Assembly: GCF_000143535.2 (NCBI RefSeq)
Contig: NC_037322.1
Location: 868,001 to 932,000 of the forward strand
Source of the DNA: Botrytis cinerea B05.10
Taxonomy: Eukaryota; Ascomycota; Leotiomycetes; Helotiales; Sclerotiniaceae
Length of the DNA: 64,000 nt
Direction: 5' to 3'
The notes below the pieces were generated by a model. It saw only the letters and a list, made by a program, of their open reading frames with translations. It did no database searches and was not told the DNA's origin. Below, one piece after another: positions 1-10,849 of this stretch (its first letter is position 1; every line of letters starts with the position of its first letter). Both the position numbers and the translations under genes were made by a program.

Positions 1-23
1 ATGTATGTATGTATGTATGTATA
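1..23. repeat. ATGT microsatellite
   Basis: Five to six tandem ATGT units start the window and run into a G-rich stretch (GGGAGGGAGGGAGG and GGGGAGAGGGAGAGG) up to about base 80. No gene is seen here. The rest, to base 490, is AT-rich sequence without a convincing reading frame and is the 3' flank of the minus-strand gene that follows. Confidence 0.9.
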
Positions 24-490
24 AAGGTTGGTAGGGAGGGAGGGAGGTATTTGAGATGAGGGGGAGAGGGAGAGGGGGGGGATCTGATATGATGTATCTT
101 ACTACTAGGTTTAATTTCAACATCTACCTTTCTACTAGCAGGAGGCGGTAGATGAATAACAAACAACACGCGTGGAGGTGAATCCAAGATATTTTTTATA
201 GCTATAATATTTATTATCCAGTTTATTCTCTATATACCTAATTGGTGTATTTATATACTCCTTCCTGTTGGTGTTCTCTCGTATATTCGTCTGATACTCG
301 TTCTATGTACTCAGGATTCGTATCATTTATATACAGAACCTTTATGTGCCTAGGTATTAAATTCCAATTCCCGTTTCCAACGCCCTGCATGCATATGTGG
401 ATGCTTTTCTTTCATCTCTTGTAATTCTTCTTTACCATGCAATTCACTATACGGAAGTATCATCTCTTCCAGATAATATTCCACCCCAGC

Positions 491-1636
491 CTACCTCGAC
501 CTCCTCTCCGTATCTCTAACCGTCCAGGTAACCCCCTCATCCCTCACCCACGCACCCTCCAAATCTTCTCGCGATGATCCCAGACTGTCGATTTCTCTAT
601 CCTCTCCCCTTGCTTCTTTATTATATTCCTGGTCTTCCAAGAGCACCTCATAACCTTGCTGCGCAGGTCTCCTATCGAACCAATACTGCAACCTGGTTCC
701 CTCCCAAAGTCTTTGCCAGCCATTGCCCCCACTAACTCCCGTGGCATACGCCCTATCGATTTTCTGCAAACTGCGGTAGAAAAGCGAAAAAGCAAATGCA
801 CTATAAGCGAGTCCACCTAAGAGATCTATCCGCCAATGGTGACGCAAATACATTGTCGAAAACCATTGCCATAAGACGTAGAAACCGAGTATGAAGGTTC
901 CTTTTCTGGAGTAGCGGCCTACGAAGAAGAAACAGCAGCAGCTGAATGCTCCGTGCAAGGAAGGGAATGCGCCAAAAACTAAGGGAGAAGCTTTGAATGC
1001 ATTGGCGTAGATGTGGGTTCCGAGAACTTTGTCGACGCGCACGAGGCCAGCTGCAGAACCAGGCATGCTGTAGTTTCCAGGGGGGAGAGGATAGCCGTAT
1101 TGATCGCCATACCAAGGAGCGGCTGAGGGGAAGGAAAGATGGGTCATTATTCCTAGGCAGTTTTGAATACCAAAGGACCATGCGAACATTGACACAACTC
1201 CGGGAGGTGCAAATAGCCAGAGCCAGAATGCGGCGAAAAAGGGAGAGATGAAGTGGATAACACCATATGAGAGCCAAGCGAAAACATCAAGGGGTTCGGA
1301 GAGGTTGTGGGAAAGTGCGTAGAGGATATTGAGGAGAAGGGGAGGTAATCCAGCTATTATCGATATCTTCTTTCGTGTAAGTGTATACATCCAAAGTATT
1401 CCAATTACCGAACAGGTAAATTGTGATGCAAGACCGAACATTGAAAATCCAAAAACTCTTCTATCCAATGCTTCGAGGTAATTAACATCAATCAATGGCC
1501 GGATTGAGGAATCGATTCGCCATGCTTTGGAAAGAGAATTAGCATGGGCAGGTGTCAACTGAGGATAAATCTGAATGTACCATTTTTGAAAGTAGTGATC
1601 CAAATGAGAATGAAAGTCATGTTGATTAAAATATGT
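491..1636 (-). CDS. Aur1-like inositol phosphorylceramide synthase / PAP2-family membrane protein
   Basis: About 381 residues are open from the acceptor at 1637-1641 (CTTAG) to the TAG at 491. The protein has several hydrophobic segments and the PAP2/Aur1 hallmarks: WYGDQYG, then GAFPSLHGAF, then YLRHHWRIDLLGG, supplying the His-His-Asp catalytic set. In Aur1 these residues transfer inositol phosphate from phosphatidylinositol to ceramide in the Golgi. The C-terminal 80 residues are hydrophilic. No in-frame ATG lies at the left edge of the conserved part, so a first exon is needed. The best candidate is at 1736-1800 (ATG at 1798-1800, donor GTAGGT), but it ends in phase 2 while the acceptor is phase 0, so the 5' end is unresolved. 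The product could be the essential Aur1 or a paralogue. The family call is firm; the substrate is inferred. Confidence 0.82.
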   Translation of the reverse strand, partial: TYFNQHDFHSHLDHYFQKWYIQIYPQLTPAHANSLSKAWRIDSSIRPLIDVNYLEALDRRVFGFSMFGLASQFTCSVIGILWMYTLTRKKISIIAGLPPLLLNILYALSHNLSEPLDVFAWLSYGVIHFISPFFAAFWLWLFAPPGVVSMFAWSFGIQNCLGIMTHLSFPSAAPWYGDQYGYPLPPGNYSMPGSAAGLVRVDKVLGTHIYANAFKASPLVFGAFPSLHGAFSCCCFFFVGRYSRKGTFILGFYVLWQWFSTMYLRHHWRIDLLGGLAYSAFAFSLFYRSLQKIDRAYATGVSGGNGWQRLWEGTRLQYWFDRRPAQQGYEVLLEDQEYNKEARGEDREIDSLGSSREDLEGAWVRDEGVTWTVRDTERRSR

Positions 1637-1800
1637 CTAAGTAAACCAAAAAATGAATGTCTACACACATGTTAGTATTTTTCTGACAAGATCATACTGA
1701 GAGATAGAGGGTTTCCCGGAAATTCTTTCACCTACCTGTTGAGTAGAGTTCGGTATATATGAAGGAAAAAACGCCCAACGGCGCCAACGACACCCGCCAT

Positions 1801-3672
1801 GATTAATAGGGAGCAGGTATCGAAAATGAAGATGTATAGAGAATGAAAAGAGAAGATAGGGATTGAAATGAAGATAAAAAAGAAATGCAATTAAGGAAGT
1901 ACTTTAGACCGCGGCCCATAGAGCCCTAAGCAAAGTTAGCGTTTATGACGTCCACAATTATGTCAAAATATAGATTAGACTGATTTTAAAATAATGCTTA
2001 AACCAAATCAAACAATTGCATGGCATTGATGGCAATGGTACTCATTGGGCCAATTTTTCATATAACAGCAGCTCACCCCCTTCAAACCAGACAATGTACC
2101 TACATGTGTGTTTTCTGGCATTCCCTGCTCTGGCTTATTATTTGGGCTGTGCTTGTGTGCATCCGATGGCGAGTGGTGGACACAGGGTTTGAATGGCCAT
2201 GCTACCCAATAAGTAAGTACATCGCTAGGTACATGCTCTGTAGGAACTACGCCTCATCCATGGCGATTTCCTAACGTTCTTACATATGATACGTGACTGC
2301 TCGTGAGCCTTTCAACTTGAAAGTAGGGGGGACACTGAGTCTGTGACGATAGCATGGCATGCACGGTAAAGCAGACGGAGCATCTCGAGGCAGCACATGT
2401 TCCACGGCGCCGATGGAAAGTCAAATAGAGGAATAAAGGTACAGGTATGTATGCGTCCCATATTGAGGGGTCCAAATTAGCCCGTGTTGATAGTATCGGT
2501 GTGGACGAGGGCCATCGTATAGGGAAATAATATGCGTGGGCACTGGGAACTCAGGGAGATTGCCAGTTATGCTTTCTCGGGAAAACGGAGCAATCGACAT
2601 TGTCCGCCCCGTTATTGGGTGGTTGGGGTATAGTTGATGAGGTAAGCAGCTGGGAAAATGGGGGAACTTCTTGTCCGAGAGTTTGTTTGGTTGACTCGTG
2701 AATCCAAGGAAGCAAAGCACAGGAGGAAAAGGATTGAAGGGAAGGGAGCGAACGAACATGCAACTGGATTGGAACGGAACAGATACGCGTATGCACCCAC
2801 GCCTTGGATCGGGCAATTGATTCGCCTTCGACTCCCAGTTCGTCTCTGGATGCTCCCTTATCCCATCGCTATGATTGCCCGTCCCCCATCTTGGCCATTG
2901 GATTGGGATGGCATCCCAAGAATCTATACTTTCACTGCGCATGCATAAATTGCTGCGGAATTGGACTAAGTTTTGTCTGTACCTACTATCTAGGTACTAG
3001 GTGCGTCAGCATGTAGAATTGAACCGGCACAAGGATCAAAGAGAGAGCCTGCTCGCTGTATCGATAGACACTCGAGCGTAGGTATATCATGAATTAGGAT
3101 CGCATTCGGACTCGCATTTTCGCACCGAGTGATCCCCCATTTTTGGAAGTCTCTATCTGTACGTACGGCGTAGGTCTATCTGTGCCTACATACCTAGGTT
3201 CTGGGGTGGCTGTCTGTAGCAGATCTCGGCCTTGATATAAAGTTTTTAAGTACAAAATAACCTTAGTGTGGCCAAGCCCATGTTTAGAAGGTTGTCGCGT
3301 GTTGAGATCGTCTTACCGTGCTACGGCTTGCTGACCCAGGAGGGCAATCATCATGAAGAGTTCGAAAGGGAAAAAGAGGAAAACCCAGACCAATCAAAGC
3401 AGGAGTAACAACAGCAGCAGCAGCAGCAGCAGCAGCAACAAGAACAATAATCAAACCCTTCCAACATCTGGTGACTTTTTTGGTTGCAGATTTGCAGATT
3501 TGCAGATTTGCAGCCTTGTTGTGGCTGACGCCTTCCCGCTTAACAGCCTATAGAGTAAAATCTTCACGTTCACGTACGGTAGCCTTGAAGAACCTTGGAA
3601 TACATCACGTCGCCACTCCAAAGAAATCCACCAATTGCTATACAACATCCATCACGCTCAATTTCTCTAATC
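1801..3672. other. intergenic region with CAG and GCAGATTT repeats
   Basis: No gene could be supported here. Short open frames on both strands around 2000-3000 overlap one another and lack splice-consistent continuation. A (CAG)8 run lies at 3412-3436 and four copies of an 8-bp unit TTGCAGAT/C at 3484-3513, close upstream of the elongin C start. They probably fall in its promoter or 5' leader. Confidence 0.6.
3412..3436. repeat. CAG trinucleotide repeat
   Basis: About eight perfect CAG units, followed by AACAAGAACAATAA. It lies about 240 bp before the elongin C start codon. It could encode polyserine in a short upstream frame, but no evidence favours translation. Confidence 0.85.
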
Positions 3673-4536
3673 ATGGCCGCAGCACAACCAGGCCAGAGCA
3701 AATATGTAACGCTCGTATCTTGCGATGGATTTGAGTATGTCGTTTTGAGAGAAGCTGCCTGTACCAGTGTTGCGATTAAGAAGATGTTGGATCCATCCAG
3801 TTCGTTTGCCCCCCCTTCAACAATCTAACGTTGCCCATACTTATTTCATTCATGTACAGGTGGTTGGGAAGAGTCTCAGACAGGAATCTGCCGTTTCTCA
3901 GAGATCAGGTACGCCCAACTTTGTCCTTTTATTATCCAACTACACATACAATATGACTCCCCAATTCCTGGATGAACAACACAAGTACGACAACATTTTG
4001 AATCATCTGTATCGCCCAGCAAAGAATAACTAGGCGTCGGTGATGATAGAAGCTATTTCGATACAGACCCTCTATTCCACTTTGGGATTGCTGTGGACTG
4101 AACGGTCGTATTTTACACTTGATCTGAGACCCGCTTTTAAGCCTACTTAAATTTCTACTCAATTTTTTTTCTCTTCCACCTCAGAAGCTTTGCTCTCCTC
4201 TTCATCCATCCACCATCAACCATTGAAACATAGATGAATGGCAATATATGATGAGCCTGCCCTCAATGGCAATATCATCTTGTCTAACGTGACATTGCTA
4301 CAAAATACCATTCATATACTAACTGCAACTTCAAACAGTGGTGTCGTCCTTGAGAGAGTCGCCGAATACTTTTACTACAACTACAAGTATCGCAACTCGG
4401 AGAATGTGCCAGACATGGAAATTCCTGCAGAGTTGTGCCTAGAGCTATTGATGGCAGCCGATTACTTGGACAGTTAGTATCCGATTACTCTCGGTCTTGT
4501 CGACATTCTTTACTGACGCTTATCTTTTCAGCATGA
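3673..4536 (+). CDS. ELC1: Elongin C (Skp1/BTB fold)
   Basis: Four exons join in phase: 3673-3799, 3860-3908, 4339-4472 and 4532-4536, giving 104 residues, the normal size of elongin C. Landmarks are the N-terminal KYVTLVSCDGFEY, then SQTGICRFSEI, then VVLERVAEYFYYNYKYR, and the family-typical end PAELCLELLMAADYLD. The last exon holds only two bases of the Thr codon plus the TGA. Elongin C is the adaptor between substrate receptors (elongin A, SOCS-box-like proteins) and cullins in ubiquitin ligases. Intron 1 uses a weak GTTCGT donor. Intron 2 is 430 nt, long for this window where introns are usually 45-90 nt. Identity is strongly supported by sequence pattern; exon borders are inferred from phase and family length. 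Confidence 0.88.
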
Positions 4537-5495
4537 TACGACTCCTCTCGAATCGGTTTAATGGCTGCGATGGCGTTTGCGAATACTCGGGATGAGAATC
4601 ATGAATATGGGAATGCGGAGTCGATAGGAAATGAATCATTCGACCTACTATCTCTTCATGAATACTTTTGAATATGTGTGTCTTCGTGCACTCCATTTGA
4701 GCATATGCGGTTTTCCCTAATACACCCTGGGTTCACACGTCTATAGATGATGGTAGATCAAATCTTTACTTCCTCACATAACTCCTACCTCCTCTTTCTT
4801 TCAAAGGAACGTAGGTTTAGATGATGGAAACAAATGCATTCCCATTTTGCATATCTTATTGGGGTCACCAATTTATTTTATTGTCTGCTTCTCACAAGGT
4901 TGAGGACTGGAGGATGTATAGCTTCTTTCAAAATTAAAAATTCATTACGCTCTACCTAACTGCACTTTGAAGACACATCTTTTGACATGTGATTCGATTG
5001 GTTGACATGATTTTCTTTCCATGTTCCATTACCTACCTACCTACCTACTTAGAGGCTACTGAGAAGGTAGAAATCGTTCAGTTTCATATTACAACTGGGA
5101 AATTAATCACCCTAGGAAAACACTGCTGTCGAGCCGTTTCACTTTATGATTATCCTCACCATCTGGAAGTTCAGACGAAGTAGATGTCACCACTCCTTCG
5201 CTTCAGATCAAGAGACTACGGATGTATCATTAGGCGATGTCCTCCGTGTTTCACAGAACCACAGGTAAGAATAACCGCCCTCTCGTCTGATATTGTACTG
5301 TGTTCATCTCTATAAGTTGAGACGATTCCTGCGGGACTTGTACTGTAAGCTTCCTTTCTTTATATCATCTTCTGGGCGCTGGTCGACTTTGAATTTAAAG
5401 ATTCGAATTTTGATTTTAATCTTGTGAGGTTTGGTTGTTTTGCAGATTTGATTGGGTACGTGTTGTATACATTCTACATTATACCTTTCACAATC
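4537..5495. other. intergenic region
   Basis: No gene seen. The stretch contains the probable 3' end of the elongin C transcript and the promoter of the secreted-protein gene that follows. A short CCTACCTACCTACCTAC run lies at about 5033-5049. Confidence 0.6.
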
Positions 5496-6054
5496 ATGAA
5501 GACATCAGCCATTCTACTTTTCGCCACCCTCGGCATGACATCTGCTTCCGTTCTCAGCACTACGAATGTCGCCACCGTTCTCGCGGGAGTAACAGCCCCA
5601 TCCTCTCTCACCATATCGGCCGATGCTATGGTAGCTATCACCAAGCTTGGTACCGGCGGTGCAAATGCCGCTTCATTGACCGCTGCCGAAACTGCTGCCA
5701 TCAGTGCTTGTACAGAGGCTGGTCGAGCGAACAATACAGCTTCAAAAGCCAATCTCAGTGATGGAACTGGAAGTGCGGGAGCTATTGCTTTGTAAGTTTG
5801 AAATTTCGCATCATCCTTCTGAATGGATTTAGAGGGAGTTGGTATAAAAATGATGCTAACGCCAGTACAGTGTAACAAATAAAGTTACGACTCACGCATG
5901 CGAAACTGCAGGTCAGCAAATAGCATTGGTTACTTCAGGGAAGGCAGCGAGTGATACAGATGTTAATCTTTTGATATCAAATGTGGGAGTGCTAAATGTA
6001 AATACCAAGGCTGCGGGAATTACTTCAAAGCGTGCGGTAGCGTTTGCGAGTTAA
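5496..6054 (+). CDS. small secreted Ala/Thr-rich protein
   Basis: Two exons (5496-5791 and 5871-6054) join in phase 2 across a 79-nt intron with a GTAAGT donor, a GCTAAC branch site and a TACAG acceptor, giving 159 residues. The N-terminus is a classic signal peptide: MKTS, then a hydrophobic core ILLFATLGM, with likely cleavage near residues 17-19. The mature part is rich in Ala, Thr, Ser and Val with few aromatics. It has only two cysteines (about residues 72 and 109), each in a similar context (ACTEAG and ACETAG), so they may pair with each other. An ATG further upstream in the same frame (base 5424) would bury the signal peptide, so 5496 is preferred. I do not recognise the family. Secretion is inferred; a cell-wall or effector role is only possible. 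Confidence 0.72.
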
Positions 6055-6439
6055 GGGGCTTTCTCTGTTTTTGTTTTAGTTTTGCAGGAATTATGATAAT
6101 GAACATGGTTTCCTAACCCCAACTCCAAAGATTAATTCAAAGAGGTTTTATGAGTATCTATTATTGAATTTCGTAGATCTTACAATTGATATCAATTGCC
6201 AGGACTTTTTGCCGAGATCGGGAAACCCCACTTCTCGAGCGCCGGCGGGGTATCTAGGACGTTCCGGCAATTCAAGAAGATAAGATATGTAACTCACTAC
6301 TATCAATCGATGACCAAGGACTTCTATTCATGACTACGTTGAGTTCTTATAATTGCTCTCCCTCCCATCGTTTTCTTTTCCGAGAGACTGCTTAGAATGC
6401 AGAATAAGTTCTTATTCTCTCTTACTTCTTACCACAACA

Positions 6440-8270
6440 ATGGGCGAAATTCAACATCTATCGACAGATCAACACTACAAGGAAATAGCCACAATTGCTC
6501 AGAAACGTCGAACCGATGCTTTACCTAAGGAATATCTTCTTCCTGAAGAAATTCTAAAGAGTCTTCCACGAAATGTCACCAATGTTCCAAAACCATCTGG
6601 TCATTTCACCAACGAGGAATTAGAGATTATGGAAACAAGTGCAGAAAATATACTTCAGAAAATTAGAGAGAGGATATGGACATCGGTAGAAGTTACCAAG
6701 GCGTTTTCTAAGGCAGCAGTTGTTGCTCATCAATTGGTTGGTTATCTCATACTCTCTGGGGGACAAAGACAAGCAAACACGTCTACTGACTGACCAACAT
6801 CATAGACAAATTGTTTAACGGAGATTCTCATTCCTGAAGCTATCAAACGAGCAGAATTTTTGGATGATTATCTCTCCAAAACTGGTGATGTAATAGGTCC
6901 ACTCCATGGCCTTCCAATATCTCTCAAAGATTGCTTCATAACACCACCCCATCCATCTTCTATTGGTATGGCATGCTATGCCAATGTTCCCACCAACCCA
7001 GAAGATGAAACTGTTTTAGTATCTTTATTAGCAAAGCTTGGAGCCGTTTTTTATGTCAAGACGGCAGTCCCGGTTGCAATGATGATGATGGAGACGATTT
7101 CGAATGTGTGGGGTGAAACGAATGGCGCATACCATACAGGCACCACTTCAGGAGGAAGTTCGGGAGGTGAAGGTGTACTTTTGGCTATGAGAGGTAGTCC
7201 GTTGGGAATTGGAACAGATATTGGAGGTAGTATCCGGATCCCAAGTGCTTTTAATGGTCTTTTTGGATTGAAACCTACGTATGTACACATAATATCCCTT
7301 CACTGCAGACAGACGATATTGACGATACATCAATAGTTTCGGAAGATTTCCCATCTACGGCACTAAATCGGGTATATCGGGGCAAGATTTCATCTATTCA
7401 AATAATGGCCCTATGTCTAGATCCCTCTCAACCCTTCAACTATACTGTAAAGCTGTTCTATCAACCTCTCTTTCACCCTGGCTGTACGATCCCAAATGTC
7501 TCCCAGTTCCCTGGCGAGAAAACACAATCCACCCTCCCGGTCGGAAACTCCGCATTGGAATCATCTCCGACAACGACGGGGAAATCAGCGTTCATCCACC
7601 TATTGCCCGCGGTTTGGCACTTACGAAAAAAGCTCTCGAGGCAGCCGGTCACGAAGTATTCGAATGGGAACCTCTAGATCATCCCGAAATGGTGAAAGAA
7701 ATGAATAACTCCTTCTACACTCTCGGCGGCGCCGCCATCCTCGAATTGACGCGCAAACACGACGAGCCGGTATTTGAAAGTATGAAAAACTATGAATTTG
7801 CCTATGACCAGGGCGAACATGGAACATTGGGACCGACAAAATTACGAGAAATGATTACACGCAGAAACGCTTTTCAGAAGACATATCTCGATCGTTGGAC
7901 TCGCACGGGGGCCGATGGAAAGGGAGTCATGGATGCAATCATCATGCCGACTAGTCCGTGGACGGCCCCGCGACTGGGCGTTACGCAAACGGATATTTTC
8001 TGTGTGAATTATACGGGGGTGTGGAATTTGTTGGATTATCCGGCGTGTACTTTTCCGGTGGGGTTTGCGGATAAGGAGGTGGATGGGAAGAGAGGGGCGG
8101 AGTGGACACCACTGAATGAGAAAGATGAGAAGTTGCAGGCGGATTATGAGGAGGAGTTTTATCATGGCACGCCGGTCGTGTTGCAGTGTGTGGGGAGGAG
8201 GCTGGAGGATGAGAAGGTTTTGGAGATGGTAGGGGTTGTTGGGGAGACGTTGAGGGAGTTTAGGGGGTGA
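6440..8270 (+). CDS. amidase-signature enzyme (acetamidase/fatty-acid-amidase-like)
   Basis: Three exons (6440-6736, 6806-7278, 7337-8270) join in phase to 567 residues, the usual length for fungal amidases. The full Ser-cisSer-Lys machinery is present: Lys140 in ISLKDCF, Ser217 in TSGGSSGGE and Ser241 in DIGGSIRIP. These enzymes hydrolyse carboxylic amides to acid plus ammonia, and relatives in fungi include acetamidase and general amidases. No signal peptide is seen, so it is probably cytosolic. The N-terminal 90 residues (ALPKEYLLP, NVTNVPKPSG) match the helical cap common to the fungal group. The substrate cannot be told from sequence. The ATG at 6440 opens exon 1 and is preferred over an upstream frame lacking family residues. 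Confidence 0.92.
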
Positions 8271-8851
8271 GGGGATGGGATGCTTGGAATAGAGATAGTA
8301 GATAAATAATCTCAATTGGTTGAAGAATGAAAGTGTAACACATCTAGGTGACTCAAATTTATGAGACATCTACTCATTTCTCCAAACTACACAGCTACTC
8401 AACGATGTTCCAAAAAATCTAGATGAAAATTTCATCATCGTCGCTAATGCCATATACTACTAAAAAGGTAGTGATGGTAAATATCACGAATATACGTCTC
8501 TCTCCTCTTCCTCCACGAGAGAGACAATAAATAGTAAACTGAACTTCTACCTAACCTAGATAATTAGAATCAAACAGGAAGGCACGCAAACAACAAACAA
8601 ACACCTCACGAGTCTATCAAACACACACACACACACACTACTTACTTTACCACACAAGGAGAAATCACATCTTTCAAGAAACGGGAAAGAGTATTTTTGA
8701 TGGGAACGGAATTTTCTGTTCCTATTTTTTTTTTGTTATTGGGTTTTCTAGCTTTTTTTGGAGGGTTTTCTATTTTCTAATTTTTTTTCTTCTTGTTTGT
8801 TTCTTTAACGTTTTCCCCCCCTTCACTATTCCCTCCTTTCTGCTCCTTTCT

Positions 8852-8855
<4 letters not shown>

Positions 8856-8887
<32 letters not shown>
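8856..8887. repeat. T32 homopolymer
   Basis: An uninterrupted run of about 32 T, followed by more T-rich sequence to about 8950. Such long runs are prone to length variation and sequencing error. Confidence 0.9.
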
Positions 8888-8888
<1 letters not shown>

Positions 8889-9288
8889 TGCATCTATCTT
8901 TTACCTCTTTTTTTGGAAATTTATTTTTTTCTCGTTTTTTTTTTCTTTTTCTCTTCGTATAAAAATCCCACCACGCAGCCAGCTCATGCTCAACATGTGA
9001 ATATTACCTCACTCATCAAATGGTGTGATATTCCAAACACACACGAATATAATTCAAAGTATCCACACTCCGCAGAGATGGCATATAAGCCCGCCACGAT
9101 TGGCATGTCTATCCATCTCGCCCTCGTCTCAACACCATCGGTCGCGGGATACGGCGTCGCATTTCTATGTGTCGTTTGTTAATCGCAAAATTGGATGATT
9201 GTGTTTGTGCCCCTGGCGTTGGATATTTCGTGGAGGGGTTTTTTTTGGTTCTTGCGTTTTCGTTGCATGTTTTTGATACGGAATCTAT

Positions 9289-9342
9289 TTGCTGTTGTTG
9301 TTATTGTTATTGTTGTTGCTGTTGCTGTTGCTGCTGTTGTTG
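9289..9342. repeat. TGT/TGC-rich trinucleotide tract
   Basis: Imperfect trinucleotide array of TGT, TAT and TGC units. It lies in the 3' flank of the coiled-coil gene. Confidence 0.8.
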
Positions 9343-9482
9343 GATTCAACGACTCGGTTCCAATCGGCGGGAGATTCTTTCTGTTCACTCAAACAGATAT
9401 CGGGTGTGAACCATCTTCTGTTGCTCTGCGCACACATCTTCTTGTCTCTTGTCTGACAAATGCGCTCTGCCAACTATAGGAT

Positions 9483-10361
9483 TCAATTGCGTTTCTCACA
9501 TTCGCAAGTTGGTTTCCCGCCTTTCTTTTCCTGGTTAGCTTCCCTTTTCTTCGCATACCATCGTTCGTTCATGAAAATCTTATCTCTCTCAGCTAACAAG
9601 GAAGCTTGTCCCTTCAAACTCATTTGCAGTCGTAGATCCCTTTCCTCTCTTTCGAGAAGCTTGTCTTCTCTTTGGAGCACCTGTTCTTCTCTTTGAAGCA
9701 TCTGCTCTTCTCTTTGAACCATCCGCTCTTCTCTTTGGAGCATCTGCATTTCTCTTTGGAGCATCGCTGCTGATTCAGAAGCAACCTTCTCCTTTAGAGC
9801 TCGCTCTGCCAAACTCGCCGCGAATCCTTTTTGGAAAAGTTCCTTTACCCGTTGATCAACAATTTTCTGTTTTCGGGCCGCCTCTTCCAATCTCTCTTTC
9901 AATATACGAGATTGATTCGCAAATTCTTCCCTTCTCTTATTTAAATCAGCAGTGTCCTTTTCAAGTGCCGCTTCCATCTCCCTCATTGATGGGACTTTTC
10001 TAATCAAATCTGATAACTCGCGTGCGGCGACTGAACTGGGTCGATCGACCTCTGATCCTTGACTTTCATTTTTCTTCTTATTCTTAATCGATTCCCAAAC
10101 CGAAGCCTTGAAGCTTTCAGCTGTAGCCTTTCGACGTAACTCAGCTTCGTGCAGAATTTCTTGCACGGCTCTGCGCACCGAAGGGCTGGGTTCCTCGGTT
10201 TCCTGAGGGACGGGTGCGAGCGGGTAGTCATGACTGGGGCCGTGGAACATAGCTTCAGTGGCTATGGATTCACCATTAGGGGTATAGTAGCCAGCAGATT
10301 CCCACGCGCTGAGGGGCTCTGGGAGCATGTAATAATCGTCTAGAGCGTTTCTGCTCGGCAT
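9483..10361 (-). CDS. coiled-coil protein with QREE heptad repeats
   Basis: A single-exon frame of 292 residues runs from the ATG at 10361 to a stop at 9483. The first 70 residues are Pro/Tyr/Ser-containing and probably disordered. From about residue 110 the chain is charged and helical, with predicted coiled coil to near the end. About residues 203-245 hold six successive seven-residue units of the type MLQREEQ/R, with Leu, Val or Met at the a/d positions. The DNA repeats too (TTCTCTTTGGAGCATCTG-like units at about 9655-9770), so the array grew by tandem duplication. The C-terminus is basic and ends CECEKRN. No enzyme motif, signal peptide or membrane segment is visible and I do not recognise a family. 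A structural or scaffold role is likely but unproven. Confidence 0.75.
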   Translation of the reverse strand: MPSRNALDDYYMLPEPLSAWESAGYYTPNGESIATEAMFHGPSHDYPLAPVPQETEEPSPSVRRAVQEILHEAELRRKATAESFKASVWESIKNKKKNESQGSEVDRPSSVAARELSDLIRKVPSMREMEAALEKDTADLNKRREEFANQSRILKERLEEAARKQKIVDQRVKELFQKGFAASLAERALKEKVASESAAMLQREMQMLQREERMVQREEQMLQREEQVLQREDKLLEREERDLRLQMSLKGQASLLAERDKIFMNERWYAKKREANQEKKGGKPTCECEKRN

Positions 10362-10849
10362 TTTGAGTCGAAATAGAACTGATACGATCAGAAATGAAAG
10401 TAATGTATGGTTGGATTTAAAAGTGATAATGTAGATTGTAGGAATGGAGGTAGATAAAGTAATGTATTACAGAAATCTTTTGTCCACTTTTACTCAGGTT
10501 GATATGAAGGGCGCTTGGAAGCTCTGGGCAGAAGATTGTCGAAGTAGACAGATTTGTTGTACACGGGGAACTGAAGGTAATGGATGATAAAAAGAAATCC
10601 CAGAAATGTGGGAGAACACGCATTTTATAACATTTCAGCATTTGGAGCTAATGAATCCTCAAAGCTACTGATGCAGCATCATCAAGCTAGGAAACCACGT
10701 CTAGCAATCATAATTCTTGATTATGGTGTCAAATTTGCACCTGAGTCTCATAAGAGAAGAGCGAAGTTTCATTACATGATGACGTTTGTACGTCAAACTA
10801 GACTTAAAATCTCAAAGTGGTAACGTAGCCAACTGCGTGTAAACACCAG

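Larger units (their letters stand above)
8271..9482. other. intergenic, T-rich with low-complexity tracts
   Basis: No supported gene. The region includes a short CA run at about 8627-8638, a 32-nt T run at 8856-8887 and a TGT/TGC-rich tract at 9289-9342. Open frames here are products of the repeats (poly-Phe, poly-Cys or poly-Asn translations). It separates two convergent genes, the amidase on plus and the coiled-coil gene on minus, so most of it is probably 3' flank. Confidence 0.65.

Noticed and set aside
2421..2942. Minus-strand frame of 173 codons
   Set aside because: Overlapped by several equally long frames on both strands and no splice-consistent extension.
8793..9182. Plus-strand frame of 129 codons with long Phe runs
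   Set aside because: Created by T homopolymers; no membrane-protein pattern beyond the runs.
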